This document shows positions 55,246 to 64,000 of a stretch of 64,000 nucleotides of DNA, in pieces. Numbering within the stretch: the stretch's first letter is position 1; each line of letters starts with the position of its first letter. The notes under the pieces are model-generated. The model did no database searches and was not told the origin of the DNA. It saw nothing but the letters and a program-made list of their open reading frames with translations. This DNA is from Mesostigma viride. Its lineage: Eukaryota > Streptophyta > Mesostigmatophyceae > Mesostigmatales > Mesostigmataceae. The translations under genes and the position numbers were made by a program. The stretch spans positions 352,742 to 416,741 of the forward strand of contig RPFO01001139.1 of assembly GCA_009746045.1 (NCBI GenBank). Direction: 5' to 3'.

Positions 55246-55464
55246 ATCCCTTCCAGGCCTGCATGGTGGGCCGGCAGCGCTGTTGCTGCGTGTAGTTTTG
55301 TGATGTATAGTTAGTTGTACCTTGTGCAGCTGGCGTGATCCTTGGATGTCTGTGTCAGATTACTATTAATTTCTTCAGGGTTATTCTCCCAGTTATCGGG
55401 TTTTCCCTTATGTTGCATGCCTATCTCACCTCCGTAATCTATCATTCTCAATGAATATATATAT

Positions 55465-55564
55465 GGCTTTGACATGGCTCTGTATATAGGTTTATAGCTG
55501 GGCGTTTGCTTTGGTTTGAGTGTTTTCACTCTGCTGTAAGTAATTATATTTTTATAATATATAT
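55465..55564 (+). mobile_element. LINE family B, 100-bp 3' end copy B4
   Basis: From GGCTTTGACATGGCTCTG to TTATAATATATAT this is only the family B 3' UTR end, placed between A2 and another A tail. Left and right junctions both read TATATATGGCTT. Confidence 0.85.
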
Positions 55565-55622
55565 GGCTTATGTTGCATGCCTATCTCACCTCCGTAATCT
55601 ATCATTCTCAATGAATATATAT
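55565..55622 (+). mobile_element. LINE family A, 58-bp 3' end copy
   Basis: GGCTTATGTTGCATGCC through TCTCAATGAATATATAT is just the last bases of the family A 3' UTR. It is flanked on both sides by TATATATGGCTT. Confidence 0.85.
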
Positions 55623-57365
55623 GGCTTCCCCGCGGCTATCCCGGGGGCATTGGCGCGGGCGCGTGGTTTCTCGTGCCTGGGCGTCCCTGTGGGTGACCCT
55701 GACTACGTCGAAGAGGAGCTCCGGGCCACCGTGGAACAGCGCACCCATGTCCTCGAGACTTGGGCGCGCCTCAAGGACCCCCAGACCAAAGGGCTCCTCC
55801 TGTGGTTTTGCGCCCACCCGCGGGTGGTTCACTGGCTCCGTGGCGCTCCCCCCAACTTGGTGCGGCAGCCTTGCCGCGGAAGGCCATGACGAGCGCATTC
55901 AGGCCGCCTTGCAGGTGCTCCTCCCCGGCCCTAGCCTGCCAGCTCACTCCATGCGCTTGGCCACCCTCCCCTGCCGCATGGGCGGGTGTGGGCTCACCCG
56001 CGCCGCCCGCCTCGCCCCCGCCGCCTTCCTTGGCTCTGTTGCTCAGGCCTGGGCGGAGATCCGCCGGTTGGTCCCCACCGCCGTCAGCGCCATTCCCGAC
56101 TTGGTCACCCCATCCCCCTTCCCCTTTGTGCAGGCTGTGCAGGATTCTTACCTCGGGATCCAGCAGGCTTGCGACCTCGTCCGCCCCGCTCAGGCCGTCC
56201 ACCGTCGCCTGCCCCGGGGCACGCCCAGCGTGTCCACTGTCGTCAGTCCTAGTGTCTTCCCTGCCTGCGTTCATGAAAAACAACAAAAGACCTACGCGGG
56301 TATACTACACTGTGCCGACTGGATGGGTCTGCATGCGAGCTTGAACGATCAGGGGAAGGCTTGGCTTCACTCCGTTTCCCTTGAGGGGAGCGTGGGGTCC
56401 GCATTCCTGCGCGCCCTCCCCATGAGCCCTTTGTTCACGCTGGTTCCGGGCGCCCTTTACGCCATCGCTCTCCGCCACCAGCTCTTTGCCCCGCAACCTC
56501 TCATCACGGCGGGTGCGTCCTGCGGCAGCTGCGGGCTTGCTCTGGATACTACTGGGACGCACTACATCGCGTGCATGGGTGGCCAGCAGAACCAGAACTG
56601 GTTCCTCTATCTCCATACCGCTCTCCTCCGGGTGGTGTGTGCCATGGTTCGGTCGGTCTTTCCCCACTCCACCATCAAGTGCGAGGACGCGGATGGGGCC
56701 ACCCTCTACTCACCCAACCACCGCCCCGACATTACCGTGCTTGACTACGACGGGCAGGGTTGCCACCTGCTCATCGATGTCTCCGTGGCTCGATCGGCCG
56801 CTTTCCGGTCGCCACATCCTCCGGGCGGCTGTGGATGCCGGCGCTGCTGCCGCTGTGGCTGAGCGCGACAAGTTTGCCTCCTACGGCAATGTGGGGCCCC
56901 ACCGGGTCATCCCCTTTGTCCTTGAGGAGTTCGGGGCCATGGGCCCCAAGACAGCGGAGTTTTTCCACGAGTGCTGCCAGCGCCGTGAAGACCGCCTCGA
57001 CCTCGAGGGTCAGACCGCCCCGTGGTCGGCCCGCACGTGGTCCTCGTATTGGCGGCAGCGCCTGTCACTCGCCCTCACTCGCACCGTGGCTGATGTGTTA
57101 TTCCGCCGCACCCGGGCCGACTTTGTCGCGACCCACGCGGTCTAGATCCCTTCCAGGCCTGCATGGTGGGCCGGCAGCGCTGTTGCTGCGTGTAGTTTTG
57201 TGATGTATAGTTAGTTGTACCTTGTGCAGCTGGCGTGATCCTTGGATGTCTGTGTCAGATTACTACTATTAATTTCTTCAGGGTTATTCTCCCAGTTATC
57301 GGGTTTTCCCTTATGTTGCATGCCTATCTCACCTCCGTAATCTATCATTCTCAATGAATATATAT
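55623..57365 (+). mobile_element. LINE family A, 5'-truncated copy A3
   Basis: Begins GGCTTCCCCGCGG within the reverse transcriptase and runs to the 3' UTR ending GAATATATAT. It has small insertions relative to A2 (near 55866, 56447, and GATC near 56792) that shift the frame. The following DNA starts GGCTTCCGGTACG. Confidence 0.9.
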
Positions 57366-57714
57366 GGCTTCCGGTACGACGATGCTCCACACCATTTGGA
57401 AAATACGCAACGAGACAGTCTTCACACTAGGCGCCGAGTACACGAGAGGTAGCGTGGTTCGCCGGTTTATATCCTCCTGGAACCTGGCCATGCGTCGGTA
57501 CTGGCTACTGGCGACGGAGCAACACAAAGTATGGGACCCGGGCCCTAACAATGAATGTGGACATCATGTCCACAGCCCACTGGAAGTCTTCCATGCACTC
57601 ATGGGGATGAATAAGGTCTTTACACTCATGCCGGACGCCGATATATCATCAGTACAATGGCTACCATGCATGGTCGCAGGGCGCGCGTTATATGTGGGCA
57701 CCCCAATTGCATGA
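57366..57714 (+). pseudogene. C-terminal fragment of an unassigned retroelement protein
   Basis: The 116-residue frame opening at 57364 contains HTIWKIRNETVFTLGAEYTR, which resembles the region at the end of many plant-type LINE polyproteins (W-x-I-W-K-x-R-N-x-x-F). It lacks any upstream part and abuts the LINE array. Family assignment is tentative; a host gene remnant is possible. Confidence 0.4.
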
Positions 57715-57744
57715 GGCTCAACTAGGCGTTTGGCTATTTGTGGC

Positions 57745-58740
57745 ATTAATTAATTAATTGAACTCCTCGGCGTTTGGGAGTCACGGAGCACCGAGGTGCT
57801 TTTAATCCCTGTTGTGTGTGCACAACAGGAAGAAAGGGCAGAGACCCCTTTCTCCTTCATATGCCAGAGGCATGCCACAGCTGCAATCGGACACGGTAGA
57901 CGATCCGGCAAGTTCTGTGGGTGCAATATGGCCCATGTGAGCATATCATAACAAGGAGCGTGGGCAAGTAGTCTGATCATAGCCAGGACATAGCATGGCT
58001 GTACAAGGACTAAGCTAAGGCTGTGGCTGGTTGTGTACCGTGTGTTAGCGGTGCACGCGACTAGGTATGGTGGCACTGTCAGCTAGGCAAACATTCTAGG
58101 CTTGGCTGCCATGGCGGCAGTGACTACCAATGGATACAAGCTAGGGCTATTATACAAGCTATTCTAGCTCGCAGGGGGCGTCCACATCTTGCATGGTTGA
58201 TCATCAGGTCCCCGCTCCTCCAGTACACCTAATTGGGCTTGATCTGGGGGTCCTGCTTGTGGCCGAGGTATTCCGGCCACAGGTCGCGTCGCTGCTGCTG
58301 CTGGGCGGGGGTCAGGTCGTCGTCCAGCGTCCAGGTGAGGTCGTGCAACCACTTGGGATGAGAAAGGAACCGCTGCTTGTCCTCACGGGAGGGGAAGGTG
58401 AGCAGGACTGGTGGGGGAGCCGCCTTGTACCCAGAGTGGGGAAGGCGGTGGCACCCACGCAGTTCATACCTCACCTACCAGGCCCATGAGGGTAAGGAGC
58501 TGGTCCTTGAGCTCGTCGGCGAGGGTGGTTGGCGTCTCACCTGGCTTCTGGGGGAAGCGACGCAGCACCATCCGGCAGTTGCGGCGAGCGCGGTCGGTGG
58601 CCTCCCGTTGTTGTGCCTGGCGAAGGTCTTCAAGCTCCTGGAGTTTTGTAGCGATGGCGTCAGTGGTTGAGGTGGTTGCTGTCCGCAGCAGGTCCGCATG
58701 GGAGAGGGGCGGGAGGTTTGTGGCATACCTTGGTTAACTT
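57745..58740 (-). mobile_element. LINE-like family X, 5'-truncated copy X3
   Basis: Minus strand, from 58740: frames with PPPVLLTFPSREDKQRFL and DDDLTPAQQQQRRDLW, then VYWRSGDLMINH, resemble the RNA-binding C-terminus of LINE ORF1. A 450-bp 3' UTR and a TTAATTAATTAA tail at about 57746-57762 follow. Frames are broken. A TTAATTAATTAAT run also lies at the other edge (58765-58785). Confidence 0.6.
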
Positions 58741-59091
58741 AGCGGTTATATGGAAATAAATAAATAATTAATTAATTAATAGACACGTGACTGCGTCACG
58801 TGAGCATAAGTCCTAAGTGGGAGGGGAACATGGGATGGCCGAATGGATGGTGTAAGCTATCTAGGTCCTAGATACAGGGTTCTGGGCACCACGGCCCGAA
58901 TTGCTATGAATGCCATACACGGTCATACGCGGAGCCCCCACAGATCGACTTGGGGGTGGTCTCCTTCATCACTACTTGCCATCTATTATCCTTGCGTACC
59001 ATCTGCCTCCATATCACAGACAAACCAGGAGGCTGCATGCCCGGGTGTGATCCCGTCACGTCTAGTGTAGCACATGTCCATGCCGAGTCTA
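58741..59091. other. gene-free stretch with dispersed repeat edge
   Basis: Contains ACTGCGTCACGTGAGCATAA (about 58792-58811), shared with 10129-10148, and then the likely 3' UTR of the minus-strand LINE fragment that follows. No coding signal. Confidence 0.45.
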
Positions 59092-59487
59092 TCAAAAAAA
59101 AGTCCACGGGTGGCGGCCCTGCCGCGCGCGGCCTGGGGCACGCCAGGTGAGGACATAACGCCCAGGCTGGGCGGGCTTGGTGCCAGCTAGTCTATCTGAT
59201 AAGTCTACCTGATCTGTGCGGGCCAGGTGCCCGATGAGGCCCAGGCGCCTGAGCCTAAGAATGTGGGAAACATAGGGCAAATCAGCGTACGAATCCTCAT
59301 TACTAATGTGCAAACCAAAGGGAATGTTAAGGGCCGTGCGCAGCATCTTGGTGACATTGCCGTCGAGTCGTTGCTCCAGCTCCTGCGTCAGTGTCCAGGT
59401 CTCGGCACCGTAGAGTTGTGAGAGAGTAATGCCGAAGAACGCCATGGCTCTTGCAGGAATGTTGCCTTTATTACATAAAGCGAACAC
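59092..59487 (-). pseudogene. EN-type LINE, C-terminal fragment of ORF2
   Basis: The 131-residue minus-strand frame contains SQLYGAETWTLTQELEQRLD and MLRTALNIPF, the typical region just after the reverse transcriptase of APE-type LINEs. It ends at the TGA near 59092. It is separated from the RT fragment (60740-60008) by 520 bp of foreign DNA, although the two pieces would be nearly continuous (TILTY / LSQLYGAETW). Confidence 0.7.
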
Positions 59488-60007
59488 AGACGTAAGTCAC
59501 GTCAATTCCAAGACTGCACGCAGCACAGACGACAAGGTCGCAGTGCCAAGAGAACGTGCACGCAAGAGCTAGCGTCCCGGTGCTACCAAGTCACACATAT
59601 AACTTGCTAGGGACGCGTCCAAGTATTCAGCTGCACTGTCACAGCTGAACTGTCAATCAATTGATCACACAGACTCTGGCACGCCTTTGGCGCGCAGATC
59701 TATCAATTGTCCATACGGCTAGTCCTGTGGACCTATCCGTACATTACTCAGCATCAATTGTCTCATAGGTCCTGGCGCGCTACAGCACGCTTACCTATCA
59801 ATTGACCATCAAGTCCTGTACAAGTCCTGTCAACGTCCTGCGGACTATCAAAGTGACACTTGTACATCCTGTGTCCGTACGCACCCACATTGGCGCGCCG
59901 GTCACTGTCGGCACAGCCTAGGAACGTCATAACTTTTACGTCCTGTAACCAAATGAGGCGTTCAAGGTGCCGTTGGAAAGAGCGTAACAATCTCTATCCA
60001 TCTAACG
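59488..60007. other. 520-bp insert between two LINE pieces
   Basis: Repeated TATCAATTG or TCAATTG motifs at about 59650, 59700, 59752 and 59795, and TGGCGCGC at about 59688, 59773 and 59892, suggest degenerate internal repeats. No gene. Confidence 0.4.
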
Positions 60008-60740
60008 TAAGTCAGGATCGTCAGAATGACGACCTTGAAGAGGTCACGCTTGACAATCCGGGGTAGAGCGGGGTTGCTCCACCAGCGGCGGTGGTCATGG
60101 AGCTGCGCCCACGCCATGCCGATCAGTGTCGTCAGGTCGTCCTTGCAGTCGGGAAGCCAACTGCCGGCGAGCAGCTTGAAGCGGCCTGAAGTAGGGTAGT
60201 TGACCTCGGTGTCGTCTAAGAGGCGGAGTGTGGGCGGGGGCCCTGCCATGCCGAGGGCCAGGGCCTCCGTTTCGGGGCTGATTTCTAGACCAACCGCCCG
60301 AGCCTCGAGCGCAAGGCAGTCCAGCCAAAGTTGGGCAGACTCCGGCTTCTCGATGAGCGTGATGTCGTCGGCATAAATGAGGTCAGCTAGTAAATTCTGC
60401 TTGTTAGTCGGCCCCCCTTCCCCAAGCTCGTTCGTGATCGCTAGGCCAGGGGCACGGCCTGCAATGCTAGCAAAGCGAGCACGTGCCTGGCGCATAACAT
60501 AATCCACTACAGTAATAAACAGGTACGGCGACAGGACGCAACCCTGCCAGACGCCGGTCTGCAGTGGGCATGGCGGGGGAAAGCCGTGTTGAGTGCGCAC
60601 GGAAGTGGTCGACCCCTCATACAGCGTGCGGATGACGGTAATCAGGGGAGTGGGGACGCGAGTGCGAGCAAGGACAGCCCATAGAGCGTCCCAGAGGACA
60701 GAATCAAAACCCCGGAAATAAACAACACCCATCTCCCCGG
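60008..60740 (-). pseudogene. EN-type LINE reverse transcriptase fragment, copy in unit D3
   Basis: A 261-residue minus-strand frame: FRGFDSVLWDALWAVLARTR (motif A), QTGVWQGCVLSPYLFITVVD (motif B), LIYADDITLIEK (motif C), then thumb-like sequence to VVILTILTY. It is open here, while the D2 copy is frame-broken. It is 5'-truncated at motif A, so inactive. Confidence 0.78.
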
Positions 60741-61341
60741 CTCGCACCAGTCAGGTCGACACCGCCCTTGGTCCGGCCGGCCCCCAGCGGCTTGGCCAAC
60801 CAGGGCGGCACATCCTGATCTGGCCTGGCCCCAAGGACATTCCTAGAAAGCTAGGTAAACCTGCCATGAACTAAGTAAGTAAGTACTTGCGTGTCATGCA
60901 CAAAGGCATGCCACGGAGTCTATGCTAATCGCATTAGAAAAAATAATTACACAAAAGTTTAAACAAATATCGTCTGCATCATTCCCCAACCATTAAGCCA
61001 TGAACTACATCCAGATGTTGCTGGCCAATCTAGTGGTCCCAGCTCAGTTTGAACACCGCATTCACTCCCTCTCTCTTCTTTGGACTGCTATGCAGAACAA
61101 GAAGAGGTGGCAGAAGATTGTCCAGGCTCACACGCCAGCCCCTGTGGGCAAGCCCCCTCCCCCCAAGCGGAAGGGGCGTTTTGCTGAGTAGTGTAGTTAG
61201 AATTTTCTAGACTAGATAGCTTAGAGTTAGGTTAGTTCGATTACGCGGCTTCGCCCACCTCCACCCATCCAGCAAGGAATATGTGCTAAATGATCTCCCA
61301 ACGGAGTCATGTTACAGTTTAATTTAAATTAATATAATTTA
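60741..61341 (+). mobile_element. LINE-like family Y, 601-bp retroposed 3' end
   Basis: The insert is flanked by a 10-bp duplication ATCTCCCCGG (60731-60740 and 61342-61351). Removing it restores the junction seen uninterrupted in D2 (33696-33710). It holds a 63-residue frame (61000-61191; MNYIQMLLANLVVPAQFEHR) ending in a basic Pro/Lys tail, then a 3' UTR ending in a TTTAATTTAAATTAATA-type run. It matches 12313-12650. Confidence 0.75.
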
Positions 61342-61351
61342 ATCTCCCCGG

Positions 61352-63690
<2,339 letters not shown>

Positions 63691-63736
63691 AAAGTCCTGT
63701 GTGCCATGCATTGTTTCGTGTAGCGTCAGGCCACCC

Positions 63737-63842
63737 ACCTGGAGCCCTTGCTCCTGCGCCATCTGTACTAGGGGAACTGAGTCCTGCAACTGAGTCCTGC
63801 ATGCCACGTGTTGTTTCCTGTAGCTTCCAGCCAGCCACCCAC
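63737..63842 (-). repeat. duplicated exon end plus splice donor, 104-bp unit
   Basis: Reading the minus strand after the donor at 63842, the intron reaches CCCCTAGTACAG (acceptor-like), then 24 nt encoding MAQEQGLQ, then again GTGGGTGGC (donor at 63738). The 24 nt and following bases are a diverged copy of the exon end (LAREQRFQ) and donor. Confidence 0.65.
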
Positions 63843-64000
63843 CTGGAACCGTTGCTCGCGCGCCAGCCAGTCGGCGTGCAGCATCAGCGTGGTCTCCCAC
63901 CTGCCGTCCTCCCCGGCCACCGGTCGCACCTCGGCGACGTGCCTAGCGAACGCGACGGGACCCATCACCCCTTGCGCGTCCGTCCCCATCAGTTCGCCGT
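63843..64000 (-). CDS. partial host gene, internal exon, continues beyond the window
   Basis: On the minus strand the frame from the window edge reads VMGPVAFARHVAEVRPVAG, then WETTLMLHADWLAREQRFQ, and ends at a donor GTGGGTGGC (63842-63841). High GC and steady codon use support coding. I recognise no domain. A second donor-like copy lies 104 bp downstream. Confidence 0.5.

Larger units (their letters stand above)
42406..55464 (+). mobile_element. RLE LINE family A, full-length copy A2, split by a TIR element
   Basis: Monomers lie at 42456, 42691, 42934, 49354, 49597 and 49839, with a partial one before (42406). The 42934 monomer is split by the TIR element at 43106-49288. ORF1 (50039-51310) and ORF2 (51325-55245) are intact, and the 3' UTR ends GAATATATATAT at about 55464. 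It is the best preserved copy in the window. Confidence 0.9.

Overview
The window looks like nuclear DNA of a flagellated eukaryotic alga, most likely a green alga. Coding exons are GC-rich, introns have GT-AG borders, two genes carry a tubulin-tyrosine-ligase (TTL) fold, and non-LTR retrotransposons and low-complexity arrays are abundant. I cannot name the species. I see no bacterial operons, rRNA genes, convincing tRNAs or CRISPR, and no LTR element or virus-like element.

Layout. (1) 419-9887: one host gene in five phase-0 exons encoding a coiled-coil protein of about 1050 residues. Its introns hold a CAA array, a 1.27-kb pyrimidine tract and a 46-bp x 30 minisatellite made of the end of exon 4 plus its splice donor. 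(2) 10246-13966: a GGGAT array, a 653-bp foldback element and TTAA-bounded DNA. (3) 13963-18245: a small signal-peptide protein gene and a TTL-like gene. Both recur, almost identical, at 36950-41600. (4) 18246-28732: five restriction-like-endonuclease (RLE) LINE copies, head to tail. (5) 30081-33700: minus-strand fragments of a second, EN-type LINE. (6) 32967-36090 and 60008-63690: two copies of a repeat unit rich in CAA/CGA arrays. (7) 41598-57365: a second RLE-LINE array whose full-length member is split by a 6.2-kb TIR element that itself holds nested insertions. (8) 57366-61341: more LINE fragments. (9) 63737-64000: the edge of a minus-strand host gene.

The RLE LINE (family A) has 231-bp repeats at its 5' end, ORF1 with a PHD finger, and ORF2 with a RING finger, C2H2-like fingers, reverse transcriptase and a C-terminal RLE domain. 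ORF2 has no usable AUG and lies -1 to ORF1 just after a run of nine G. Families A and B both end in TATATAT and insert at TATATAT, including their own tails, so 5'-truncated copies stack in series. Four junctions in the second array share the same TATATATGGCTT duplication.

The two best candidates for something undescribed are the duplicated splice-donor arrays (one of 30 copies, a second of 2 copies in a different gene, both carrying an 8-codon potential microexon) and the self-targeting LINE stacks. Copies of these elements also differ by many 2-4-bp insertions that look copied in inverted orientation from the adjacent bases.
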